A stretch of DNA of 64,000 nucleotides from Methylocella silvestris BL2. GTDB taxonomy: Bacteria > Pseudomonadota > Alphaproteobacteria > Rhizobiales > Beijerinckiaceae. The position numbers and the translations under genes are program-made. The notes under the pieces are model-generated. The model searched no databases, was not told where the DNA came from, and saw only the letters and a list, made by a program, of their open reading frames with translations. The stretch is from positions 2,879,001 to 2,943,000 of the forward strand of contig NC_011666.1 in assembly GCF_000021745.1 (NCBI RefSeq). Direction: 5' to 3'. Shown here in pieces: positions 47,066 through 55,533 of this stretch. Position 1 is the first letter of the stretch; each line of letters starts with the position of its first letter.

Positions 47066-47968
47066 TCAGGCCACGCCGAGCTCAAGGCAAAAGTCGATCA
47101 GCGCCCTTACCCTCAACGAGGGCTGATGGCGCGAGGGATAAAAGGCGTGAAGGGGGAACGTCTCGTCGGGCCAATCGGGAAACAGCTCGACCAGCGCGCC
47201 ACTCTCGAGCAGCGCCTCGCTGCCGAGCGCCATCACCTGCGCAACGCCGACGCCGGCCGTGGCCGCCTGCAGCATGGTCCCGACGTCGCTCACCGTGAGC
47301 GGCCCTTCCACCTCGACCGGCACGATCTTGCGGCCTTTGCGAAACTCCCATGCGAAGGGCCGGCCGCTCGCCGGATCGCGATACTGAATGCAGCGGTGGC
47401 GGACGAGATCGCGCGGCTGCGCGGGCCGCCCGTTCCGCTCGATGTAGCGCGGCGAGGCCACCGTCAGAATGCGCGTGTCGAGCAGCTTGCGGGCGATCAG
47501 GCCGCCGGCGCGGGGTTCGCCGAAGCGGATTGCGAGGTCGAAGCCGCGCGCGACGAGATCGCCCGGCGCCTCGGTCGTGATGAGCTCAAGCGTCAAATCG
47601 GGATAGCGATCGAGAAACGCGCCGAGCCGCGGCGCCAGCGCGAGCCGCGAGAAGAACGGATCGACCTCGACGCGCAGCCGTCCGCGAACATTGGCGCGGG
47701 CCGCGCCAAGCTCCGCCGCCGCATCGGCCAATTGCAGGAGGAGGGGCGTCGCCTCGGCGTGAAAGCGGCGCCCGTCGTCGGTCAGCCGCAGAGCCCGCGT
47801 CGTCCGGTCGAGCAGGCGAACGCCGAGCCGCGCCTCTAGCCGCGCGATGGCGCGGCTGACGCCTGAGTCCGATAGCCCGAGTTTTTCCCCGGCGCGGACG
47901 AAGCTTCCCGTCTCCACCACCGCGATCAACACGCCGACGCCAGAGAGGAGGCGCGCGTCGAAGGTCAT
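47066..47968 (-). CDS. LysR family transcriptional regulator
   Basis: A 300-residue LysR protein. The N-terminal HTH covers SFVRAGEKLGLSDSGVSRAIARLEARLGVRLLDRTTRALRLTDDG, and the effector domain follows (GRLRVEVDPFFSRL). I start at ATG 47968 because AGGAG lies 6 bases before it; an ATG 8 codons upstream is poorer. It is divergent from the NmrA-like gene, with 98 bases between, and so probably controls it. Confidence 0.88.
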   Translation of the reverse strand: MTFDARLLSGVGVLIAVVETGSFVRAGEKLGLSDSGVSRAIARLEARLGVRLLDRTTRALRLTDDGRRFHAEATPLLLQLADAAAELGAARANVRGRLRVEVDPFFSRLALAPRLGAFLDRYPDLTLELITTEAPGDLVARGFDLAIRFGEPRAGGLIARKLLDTRILTVASPRYIERNGRPAQPRDLVRHRCIQYRDPASGRPFAWEFRKGRKIVPVEVEGPLTVSDVGTMLQAATAGVGVAQVMALGSEALLESGALVELFPDWPDETFPLHAFYPSRHQPSLRVRALIDFCLELGVA

Positions 47969-48066
47969 GGCTGCTCCTGATTTTTTTGTCATCTATAATC
48001 TGACAAGGCCGCAGTTAACGCATGAATGCGCCTGTGCGACAAGGAGCGCGTCAAAAGGAGACATCG

Positions 48067-48924
48067 ATGTTCGCGATCACCGGTATTACAGGCCGTGTCG
48101 GAAGCGCCGTCGCGGAACGGCTGCTCGCGGAAGGCGTCCCCGTCCGGGCCGTGGCTCGCGACGCAGCCAAGGCCGAGCGCTGGAGAAGACGGGGATGCGA
48201 CGTGGCGCTGGCGGAAATGTCCGACCGCAACGCCCTCGCGCGCGCCTTCGCGAACGCCGCGGGCGTTTTCATCCTGTTGCCGCCGCTGTTCGACCCGGCC
48301 CCTGGCTTTCCGGAAATGCGCTCCATTATCGCGGCCGTGCGCGGCGCATTGGAGGAGGCGCGGCCGGCTCGCGTCGTATGTCTTTCGACTGTCGGCGCGC
48401 AGGCGGCGCAGGAAAATCTCCTCAGCCAACTCGGATTGATGGAGCGGGAGCTCAGCGGCCTTGACCTGCCGGTCGCCTTCCTGCGCGCTGCCTGGTTCAT
48501 GGAGAACGCCGCCTGGGACGTTGCGCCAGCGCGCGAGGAGGGCGTTCTGCGCAGTTTTTTGCAGCCGCTCGACCGCGCCATCCCGATGGTCGCAACCGCG
48601 GACATCGGCGCCCTCGCGGCCAAAGTGCTGCAAGGAGACTGGATCGGCCGGCGAGTCATCGAGCTGCAAGCGCCTGCGCTTGTGTCGCCAAACGATCTCG
48701 CCGCGGCGCTCGCCAAGCTGCTGGATCGGCCCGTCGTCGCCGAAGCCGCGCCACGATCGCAGTGGGAGGGCGTCTTTCGCGCGCAAGGCATGCACAACCC
48801 CGAGCCGCGCATGCGGATGCTGGACGGCTTCAACGAAGGCTGGATCGCCTTCGAGGGCGGCCCCCGCGTCGCATCCGTCAAGGGGCCGACGCCGCTGGAA
48901 ACGGCGCTGCGCCCTCTGCTCTAA
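48067..48924 (+). CDS. NmrA-like NAD(P)-binding protein
   Basis: A 285-residue atypical SDR with the Rossmann start MFAITGITGRVGSAVAERLLAEGVPVRAVARD. The later segment ARPARVVCLSTVGAQAAQENLLSQLGLMERELSGLDLPVAFLRAAWFMEN is typical of NmrA/HSCARG-like proteins. Members sense NADPH or reduce quinones; which applies is unknown. ATG 48067 has AAAGGAGA upstream. It is divergent from a LysR gene. Confidence 0.82.
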   Translation: MFAITGITGRVGSAVAERLLAEGVPVRAVARDAAKAERWRRRGCDVALAEMSDRNALARAFANAAGVFILLPPLFDPAPGFPEMRSIIAAVRGALEEARPARVVCLSTVGAQAAQENLLSQLGLMERELSGLDLPVAFLRAAWFMENAAWDVAPAREEGVLRSFLQPLDRAIPMVATADIGALAAKVLQGDWIGRRVIELQAPALVSPNDLAAALAKLLDRPVVAEAAPRSQWEGVFRAQGMHNPEPRMRMLDGFNEGWIAFEGGPRVASVKGPTPLETALRPLL

Positions 48925-48965
48925 CGTCATGAACGCCGGATCGCGCCGCGGCGGACGCGAGGGGC

Positions 48966-50222
48966 TTAGACCGGCACGACCCCGACGCTCGCGCGCGGGA
49001 ATTTGGCGATGACGTCGGCCGGGATGTTCAGATGCGACGTCACCATTTGCGGCGGCGTGTGGGTCAACCAGTCCGACAGGCCGATGTCCTGATAGGAATC
49101 CGCGCGAAACACTTCGAGGAACACGAGGTCATTGGAGCCGACATTCTTGATGTAGTGGCCGAAGTTGCGCTTGATGTAGCCGATGTCGCCCGGATGAAAA
49201 TTGGTCGTGACCGCCTTCGGCCCGGTGTCGAACACAGTCATCTGGCCGGCGCCCTTGATGTAATACTGCCACTCGTCGGCGTTCGGATGCCAATGCAATT
49301 CCCGCATGCCGCCGGGATGAACGGTGACGAGGGCGGCGGCGATTGTTTTCGAAACTTTGAAATTGTCGCTGTCGGCGATCTGCACCATTCCGCCCTTGGT
49401 CTGCTTGGCCACAGGGCCGCTTCCGAGCGAGAAGACGAACGGATTGGGCGGCAGGCCGGCGGAGCTCTTGACGGCGGCGAGGTCGGCCGCAAGCGAGCCG
49501 GGGAGTTCGCTTTGGAAGATGTAGGTGTCGGTCAGCGGGATCTTGCTGAAGGTCTCGGCCGGCACGCCAAAATTTAGAGCGAGGACGTCCGGCGGCGTGT
49601 GGGCGAACCACTCATTCAGCAACAGCGTGTCATATTCGGACTGCTTGCCGTCGTCGAAGCAAAGCAAAAACTGTGCGCCATCCGGGCCTAACCCCTGCAG
49701 GGAGTGCGGATAGCCGGCCGGAAAATACCACAGATCGCCTTCCTTCACATCGGCGACCGATGCGCGTCCCTGTGGGTCGAGCACGGTGACGCGGCATGAA
49801 CCATAGGTCACGAAAGCCCATTCCGCCGCCTGATGCCAGTGCATCTCGCGGATCGCGCCCGCGGCGAGACGCATGTCGACGCCTGAGATCGTCGTCGAAA
49901 TCGGAAAGCTTTCCTGCGTGACCTGGCGCGCCCAGCCGCCGTTCTGGATGCGCCGCTGCGCGTTGTTGAATGTCGCCCAGAACTCCGGCAGCGCGCCGAC
50001 GTCCGTCGGCGGCGGATTGATCGAGGTCGGGAACTGACCCGACATGACGTCGTCATGCGGCCCCGGAATGGTCACGCTGGCCGGATTGCCTGTGGTGTTG
50101 ATGACGCCCTGGGGCGGCTCGTCCGGGTTACCGAAAGAGGGGCCGGCGACTGCGGGGCCAATCCCCGCGACGCTCGCCGCCGCGCCGAGCGCCAGTATGT
50201 TACGCCGTGAAAGCTCGTCCAT
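48966..50222 (-). CDS. exported bicupin of the oxalate decarboxylase family
   Basis: A 418-residue bicupin with a twin-arginine-like signal (MDELSRRNILALGAAASVAGIGPAVA). The first cupin has IREMHWHQAAEWAFV and the second MRELHWHPNADEWQYYIKGAGQMTVF, each supplying metal ligands of the oxalate decarboxylase pattern. The expected reaction is oxalate to formate and CO2 with manganese. ATG 50222 has GGAGA upstream; an ATG five codons further upstream is less likely. It lies 23 bases after the alpha/beta hydrolase gene, probably in the same transcript. Confidence 0.8.
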   Translation of the reverse strand: MDELSRRNILALGAAASVAGIGPAVAGPSFGNPDEPPQGVINTTGNPASVTIPGPHDDVMSGQFPTSINPPPTDVGALPEFWATFNNAQRRIQNGGWARQVTQESFPISTTISGVDMRLAAGAIREMHWHQAAEWAFVTYGSCRVTVLDPQGRASVADVKEGDLWYFPAGYPHSLQGLGPDGAQFLLCFDDGKQSEYDTLLLNEWFAHTPPDVLALNFGVPAETFSKIPLTDTYIFQSELPGSLAADLAAVKSSAGLPPNPFVFSLGSGPVAKQTKGGMVQIADSDNFKVSKTIAAALVTVHPGGMRELHWHPNADEWQYYIKGAGQMTVFDTGPKAVTTNFHPGDIGYIKRNFGHYIKNVGSNDLVFLEVFRADSYQDIGLSDWLTHTPPQMVTSHLNIPADVIAKFPRASVGVVPV

Positions 50223-50245
50223 GTTCGTTTCTCCCATGCTGTCGT

Positions 50246-51025
50246 TTAGGGCGCGGCATGTTTCGCGGCGTCCTCGATCACCGCCGCCACTTCCTTCGGA
50301 CGCGATTCATAGACCGAGTGGCTCGCGCCCTTGAGTTCGATGGTATGGCTCTTGGCGCGGGCATAGTACCATCGCTCAAGATCGGGATTGATAATTTTGT
50401 CGTCGTCGGCGACGATCCCCCAGCTTGGCTTCGTTTTCCACGCGGCGGCTGTCATTGGCGTCGTGAAAACCTGAGCCGCCGTCAGGATCTGCGAGCTCGC
50501 CTCAAAGTCGGCCTGCTCGCGCGGCAGATCGGCGGCGAAGTCCGCGTGGAAGTCAGCGCGATTGAGAAAAGTGTATCCGTCGGCCGTGTGCTGGATCGCG
50601 CCCTCCTGCCTCTGCGTGAAGCTGGGCATGCCCTTGCCGAGGGCGCCTTCATCTTCGCCGACGTCCGGCGCATGGGCGGCGACATAGACGAGGCCGACGA
50701 CATTCGGATGCACGCCCGCTTCGGTAATGATCGAGCCGCCGTAGCTGTGGGCGACGAGGATTGTTGGACCGCTCTGCAGGTCGAGAACGCGCTTTGTCGC
50801 CGCAACATCGTCGGCAAGCGCAGTCAGCGGCTCCTGGACCATTGTGACATGGTATCCATCCCTGACAAGGATTTCGTAGACCGGCTTCCAGCCGGAGGCG
50901 TCGACCCAGGCCCCATGAACCAGCACGATATTCTTCGCAGGTTCGGCGAGGGCCGGGACCGAGACGCCGGCCAAAAGCAAAGCCGCGACCGCGGCGCGAT
51001 GAAGATTACATCCGCTCTTAAGCAT
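50246..51025 (-). CDS. exported alpha/beta hydrolase
   Basis: A 259-residue hydrolase with signal peptide MLKSGCNLHRAAVAALLLAGVSVPALA. The oxyanion motif NIVLVHGAWVDASGW precedes the nucleophile elbow VAHSYGG with Ser as nucleophile. Late residues contain an Asp (VADDDKIINPD) and a His (LKGASHSVYE) that complete the triad. Substrate unknown. It probably shares a transcript with the bicupin downstream. Confidence 0.85.
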   Translation of the reverse strand: MLKSGCNLHRAAVAALLLAGVSVPALAEPAKNIVLVHGAWVDASGWKPVYEILVRDGYHVTMVQEPLTALADDVAATKRVLDLQSGPTILVAHSYGGSIITEAGVHPNVVGLVYVAAHAPDVGEDEGALGKGMPSFTQRQEGAIQHTADGYTFLNRADFHADFAADLPREQADFEASSQILTAAQVFTTPMTAAAWKTKPSWGIVADDDKIINPDLERWYYARAKSHTIELKGASHSVYESRPKEVAAVIEDAAKHAAP

Positions 51026-51183
51026 AATGGCTCCTTATGTCTTATTGTCTTCGGAAATGGGCTGCACGGGCGGGTTGACCTGACTGGCGCGTTGCGGCCG
51101 CCCCATAGAGCTGGAGCGGCCGAAGGATGTTGGCGTTCAGCAATGCTGAACGGCCGGTAGACAAGGCGTCGATTAAGGACGCT

Positions 51184-51417
51184 TCAATGCGCGTCGTCGC
51201 TGCTATAGCCATGCGTGCTGTCATAAATGCTCGAATGCGAACCAACCTCATTGGAGGGGCTGAGGGTCTTCGAGGACATAATCACCATTCGGGTGTTGCC
51301 GCCGGGGCCGGTGATTTCCCCGTAGTTGATCGAGGAGTTCGCGCTGCGAGCCGAAGCCCCGCCGGCAAGGGCCAGCGCGACGAACAGCGACGAGGCGTAG
51401 ATCAGGCGTTTTTGCAT
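51184..51417 (-). CDS. small secreted protein of unknown function
   Basis: A 77-residue protein with a convincing signal peptide (MQKRLIYASSLFVALALAGGASA). The mature part is short and polar (SANSSINYGEITGPGGNTRMVIMSSKTLSPSNEVGSHSSIYDSTHGYSSDDAH), rich in Ser, Asn and Gly, without Cys. I recognise no family. The signal peptide and clean short frame make it likely to be real, but no homologue supports it. Confidence 0.5.
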   Translation of the reverse strand: MQKRLIYASSLFVALALAGGASARSANSSINYGEITGPGGNTRMVIMSSKTLSPSNEVGSHSSIYDSTHGYSSDDAH

Positions 51418-51741
51418 CGGAATGCTCCATCGTGAAAGTTAATGCGCAAAGCCCCCTGGCTGTTGCGGCCTCCGCTCCAATTTTCGGAACAGATGACGAT
51501 GTAACAATACAACTTCTGTAGATCGCGTCTTTCATACTTAGGTTTGCCGGCATATCGCGGGCGACGCCTTTTTCTCGTGGATGTTTGAGCGCGCAATCCG
51601 GAGCGCGCTCGCGGTTGGAGAGCTGGACCAGGGTGATTGTGGATTGGACGCGTCGACGATCACGATGGCGCGAAGCCGCGCAGCCGCTCCGGCCACCGAC
51701 AGCCCGCTGGGGCAAGGCTTAGCGCCGATAGGCGCCTCGCC
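51418..51741. other. intergenic region between the small secreted protein and the receiver gene
   Basis: About 324 bases without a supported gene. It contains a perfect inverted repeat GAGCGCGC (51587-51594) / GCGCGCTC (51603-51610) with an 8-base spacer, which could form a hairpin after the receiver gene. Confidence 0.45.
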
Positions 51742-52107
51742 TTATTTTGTCATGTTGTCTTCGACGCAGGCGAGGAGGGCGTCGGCGTCGAACGGCTTTG
51801 CGAAAAAGCCGGCGGCGCCTTTGGCGATCGCCTCGGCGCGCGCGCCGTCTGTCGGGTGCGCCGTCATCAAAATGACCGGAAAGCGGCGCGCCATCGGGAG
51901 GAGACGCCCCTGAAGCTCAAGGCCGCTCATGCCCGGCATGTGAACGTCGGCGATGAGGCAGGCGGTCTCGTGAAGTTCGGTCGAGGCGAGAAAATCCTCG
52001 GCCGAGGCGAAGGTGCAAACGTCAAGCCCGATCGAGCGCAAGAGGCTCGCCGTCGCGGAGCGGACCTCGGCGTCGTCGTCGACGATTGAGATGGTTTGAG
52101 ACGGCAA
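51742..52107 (-). CDS. single-domain response regulator (receiver only)
   Basis: A 121-residue CheY-like receiver. It has the acidic pair in ISIVDDDAEVR, the phospho-acceptor Asp in CLIADVHMPGMSG, a Thr in PVILMTAH and the KPF Lys near the end. There is no output domain, so it may act as a phosphate sink or through protein contacts. It lies downstream of the FixJ-type gene by 72 bases in the same direction. Confidence 0.88.
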   Translation of the reverse strand: MPSQTISIVDDDAEVRSATASLLRSIGLDVCTFASAEDFLASTELHETACLIADVHMPGMSGLELQGRLLPMARRFPVILMTAHPTDGARAEAIAKGAAGFFAKPFDADALLACVEDNMTK

Positions 52108-52179
52108 CGCAAATCCACTGGTTGAGCGGAGCGGCCCCCGCGTTCAGCGACGTTACGGCAAGGCGCAGGGCCAATCATA

Positions 52180-52848
52180 TTATACTGAAGTTTGAAAACG
52201 CGCCGCCGAGACGTCCCTGACGTTCAAAATCTCGGCCATTCGCACGAGATCGGCGAGCGATTGCGCGCCCATCTTCTTCATCATGGCGCCGCGGTGGATT
52301 TTTACGGTGATTTCGCTGAGATCAAGCCGCGCCGCCACCTGCTTGTTCATGAGGCCGGCGACGACGAGGCTCATCACTTCGCGCTCTCGGGCGGTCAGCG
52401 ATTGATAGGCCCCGCGCAGCCCGGCCTCCTTCGCCTCGCTCGCGCGGCGCTGCCGGTCGCGCTCGATCGCCGCGGCCACGGCGGACAGCATGGCCTCGTC
52501 CTCGAAAGGCTTTGGCAGGAAGTCGATCGCCCCCGTCTTCATCGCCTGCACCGACATCGGAATATCGCCATAGCCGGTCATGACGATCACCGGAATCAGG
52601 ACGCCAGCCTGCGCGAGTTCGGCCTGGAAATCGATCCCGCTCAACCCCTTTAGCCGAACGTCGAGCACGAGGCAGGACGGTCCGTCCGGCGCGCCCGCGG
52701 CGCGAAACGCTTCCGGCGCCTCGAACAGCGCCACGCCATAGCCGCTCGCGCGCAGCAGGCTGCCGAGCGCGCTTCTGACCTCGGCCTCGTCGTCGATCAC
52801 GCAAACAATCGCCGGCTCCTGCGCATTCGCTTCGGCGCTGTCTATCAT
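52180..52848 (-). CDS. FixJ-type response regulator (receiver plus LuxR HTH)
   Basis: A 222-residue regulator. The receiver holds VCVIDDEAEVR and phospho-acceptor Asp in CLVLDVRLKGLSG. The C-terminal LuxR-type HTH is AYQSLTAREREVMSLVVAGLMNKQVAARLDLSEITVKIHRGAMMKKMG. It would be phosphorylated by the kinase encoded next, which overlaps it by 4 bases. Regulated genes are unknown. Confidence 0.9.
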   Translation of the reverse strand: MIDSAEANAQEPAIVCVIDDEAEVRSALGSLLRASGYGVALFEAPEAFRAAGAPDGPSCLVLDVRLKGLSGIDFQAELAQAGVLIPVIVMTGYGDIPMSVQAMKTGAIDFLPKPFEDEAMLSAVAAAIERDRQRRASEAKEAGLRGAYQSLTAREREVMSLVVAGLMNKQVAARLDLSEITVKIHRGAMMKKMGAQSLADLVRMAEILNVRDVSAARFQTSV

Positions 52849-54845
52849 GCCGCGGCCTCCTCCAAAGGCAGAGTGAAGTGAAACGTCGCGCCGCCGTCGT
52901 CATTGTTCTCGGCCCAGATGCGGCCGCCATGCGCTTCGACGATCGAGCGGCAGATCGACAGCCCCATGCCCGTTCCGCTGGTCTTGGTGGTAAAGAAGGG
53001 CTCGAACACGGCGTCGGGGTTTTGCTCCTTGATCCCGTCGCCGCTGTCGCGCACGCTGATCCGCGCAAAGCCCGCTCCTTCGCGCTGCGTCGCGACGCAA
53101 AGATCGCGCCGGCGCGGATCGATCGCCGCCATCGCCTGCGCGCCATTCATCGCCAGATTGATGACGACCTGCTGGATCTGCACGCGATCGCCGAGGACCG
53201 GCGGCAGATCGGCGGCAAAACTCTGCCGCAGATTGATCGCGCCGGTCGCGAGTTCGCGCCGCATCAGCGCGACGGCCTCCTCGATCGCTTCGGCGAGGGG
53301 CAGCGGATTTTTGGGCGCGGCGCCTTTTTTCGTCAGCGCCTTCAGCCCCGCGACGACCTCGCTCGCGCGCCTTCCGTTCTCGACGATATGGTCGAGGCAA
53401 TCGCGGACCTCCTGCGCGGCCGGGGCCTCGCGCGTCAGCCAGCGCCGGCCGGATTGAGCGTAGGTGGTGATCGCCGCCAGCGGCTGGTTGACCTCATGGG
53501 CGATCGAGGCCGCGAACTGGCCAAGCAGCGCCACCCGCGCAGCGTGGGCGAGTTCGGCCAGCATCTGGTCGAGCCGCGCCTGCGTCAAGTTGCGTTCGGT
53601 GAGGTCGATGGCGGTGACGATCATGCGCCTCCAGCCATCCTCCGGCGTGACGACGCAGACGCGCAGCAGAACGTCGATGGTTTTTCCCCGCAATGTGCAA
53701 AACTGCGTCTCCGCCTCGGCGATCGCCGCGCCATTGGAGAGCTGCGCCAGCAATTGGGCGAGCGTCTTCTCCGCCGCCGCGGTTGAAAAAAGCGACATGC
53801 TGCGTCCGATCAACGCCTCGCGCCCGGGCGCCTCGAAAAGCTTCACCGCCTCCGCATTGGCTTCCGTGATCTCTGCGGCCGCCGCCATCTGGCGCAGAAT
53901 CGCGCGATGCGAGTCGAGATAGGCGCCGATGTCGCTGACGCCGGCTTTCTGCAGATCCTCGATGGCTGCGAGCCGCCCGGACCAATCCGCCTCCCATATG
54001 GCGAAGCCGGCGGCGCGGAAAATGGCGCCATAGCGCTCCTCGCTGCGGCGCCGCTCGGCCTCGGCTTGGCGCTCCGCCGTCAGATCGGCGCTCGTCTCGA
54101 TGATCCCGGCGGGGCGGCCGTCCGAATCGTAGCGCGCGAGCCAGCGGCTGGCGAGCGCGATCCGCGTTCCATCGCGCCTGCGTCGCATGAGTTCGCCGGA
54201 CCAGCGGCCCTCGGCGGCGAAGCTGTCCGCGACCTCCTCGGCCGGAAAATGCGTCTCGAGCATCTCATGGCAGAGTTTGCCGATCGCCTCCTTACGGGTC
54301 CAGCCATAGAGCCGCTCGGCGCCGTCGTTCCAGTAGAGGATGCGATTATCGGCGTCGCGGATGACCACCGTGTCGTGGGTGAGCTCCAGCATGCGCGCCT
54401 GCTCGGCCGCCGTCGACTCGGCCGACCAACTCCTGACCGCAAGCAAAGTGGTGATCGCCAGCGCCGTCAGGCTGACGCCGAGGCGGACATAGGCGCCATC
54501 GAAAGCTTCGCCCCAATGCGAAGAGGCGAAGGCGACGAGAACCAGAACGCAGCAGCCGGCCCCTGCCGCCAGGACGAAGCGCCGGTCGGCGACCCGGGCG
54601 ACAAGCAGCACAACAGCCGTGTAGAGAACGGCGACGGCGCCGTCGAGCGGGCTCAAAACATCCGCCGCGAAGATCAGGGCCGCGGCCGCCGCAGCGGCGA
54701 GGATTTGCAGGCGACGCTGACTCGACCAGCGTTTTTGCCGGCGCGGCAGCGGCGCGTCGGCCCGGCGGCGCGAAACAGCGCCGGCGCGGCTGTCGTCGCG
54801 GCTTTCCGGGCGCAACTCCTGAGGCGAAGAGGCGGGTTCGAACAT
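52845..54845 (-). CDS. membrane PAS-domain histidine kinase
   Basis: About 666 residues. After a basic, disordered N-terminus, several membrane helices (LQILAAAAAAALIFAADVLSPLDGAVAVLYTAVVLLVARVADRRFVLAAGAGCCVLVLVAF) are followed by two PAS-like domains (ELTHDTVVIRDADNRILYWNDG; YGAIFRAAGFAIWEADWSG) and a kinase core. The core has the H-box LLGQFAASIAHEVNQPLAAI, N-box INLAMNGAQAM and G-box TSGTGMGLSICRSIVEAHGG. It resembles FixL in arrangement. Start uncertain: ATG 54845 or GTG 54914. Confidence 0.88.
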   Translation of the reverse strand: MFEPASSPQELRPESRDDSRAGAVSRRRADAPLPRRQKRWSSQRRLQILAAAAAAALIFAADVLSPLDGAVAVLYTAVVLLVARVADRRFVLAAGAGCCVLVLVAFASSHWGEAFDGAYVRLGVSLTALAITTLLAVRSWSAESTAAEQARMLELTHDTVVIRDADNRILYWNDGAERLYGWTRKEAIGKLCHEMLETHFPAEEVADSFAAEGRWSGELMRRRRDGTRIALASRWLARYDSDGRPAGIIETSADLTAERQAEAERRRSEERYGAIFRAAGFAIWEADWSGRLAAIEDLQKAGVSDIGAYLDSHRAILRQMAAAAEITEANAEAVKLFEAPGREALIGRSMSLFSTAAAEKTLAQLLAQLSNGAAIAEAETQFCTLRGKTIDVLLRVCVVTPEDGWRRMIVTAIDLTERNLTQARLDQMLAELAHAARVALLGQFAASIAHEVNQPLAAITTYAQSGRRWLTREAPAAQEVRDCLDHIVENGRRASEVVAGLKALTKKGAAPKNPLPLAEAIEEAVALMRRELATGAINLRQSFAADLPPVLGDRVQIQQVVINLAMNGAQAMAAIDPRRRDLCVATQREGAGFARISVRDSGDGIKEQNPDAVFEPFFTTKTSGTGMGLSICRSIVEAHGGRIWAENNDDGGATFHFTLPLEEAAA

Positions 54846-55533
54846 GAGCGTTTCAGCACCCTGCTCAAGGGGAAAGCGGCCATTCGCCCGGAGCCGCTCA
54901 AACCTCCGCGCCACAGGCTCAGGCGCCCCCCACGATCAGCTTGCTTACCTCAGCCGTCCTGCCTCGACAAGACGGCGCTTCCCGTCGGGGGGATGAGGAG
55001 ATGCGCGCCAATCCCGCGCTTTGGTTTCCGATCGCCGGGCGGCGGCAGGCTCCGGGCGAGCCCGGGATTCGACAAAACGCAGATCAGGGAAACGCCGGCG
55101 GGATAGGCCTTTTGATGCTGGGAACAACGACAGTCCAAGGAGTCCGCGCGCTCGGCTCCTCATCTCTGTGAGGACCGACTTTTTGCAATTGAGAATTCTT
55201 CGCCGATCGGCAGCGGCGTGGACGGCCGAGGCCGTTCGAATGCGCATCGCCAGCCGGGAAGGCCCAGCGCCGCAGCCAAACCCAGCGTTCAGCATCGATC
55301 TTGACAACCGTTATCGGTGACGCGGTAATCTTGAGCTGATCATTCGCTTCGAGATAAAGCCTCCCTCAACGCCAGTCTAATTTTTCTGCATGTCTTCTTC
55401 TGTGGAAGACGTAACCTTGACAATTCGTCCCACATAAAGTGACGACGACCCTATTTGTCTGTATGCAGACATCGAGCACAAACAATCGATCGACGAGATG
55501 CCTTAATGGCGGTTTCGCCTGGCGGAGCGCGTC
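54846..55533. other. intergenic region before the Tad locus
   Basis: Nearly 690 bases with no convincing gene. Small inverted repeats are present: TCCTCA/TGAGGA near 55158-55175 followed shortly by TTTTT, and TGTCTG/CAGACA near 55457-55472. The first could be a weak terminator or the end of a small RNA on the plus strand. Promoters of the kinase operon (minus) and of the tadG-like gene (plus) must lie here. Confidence 0.4.
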
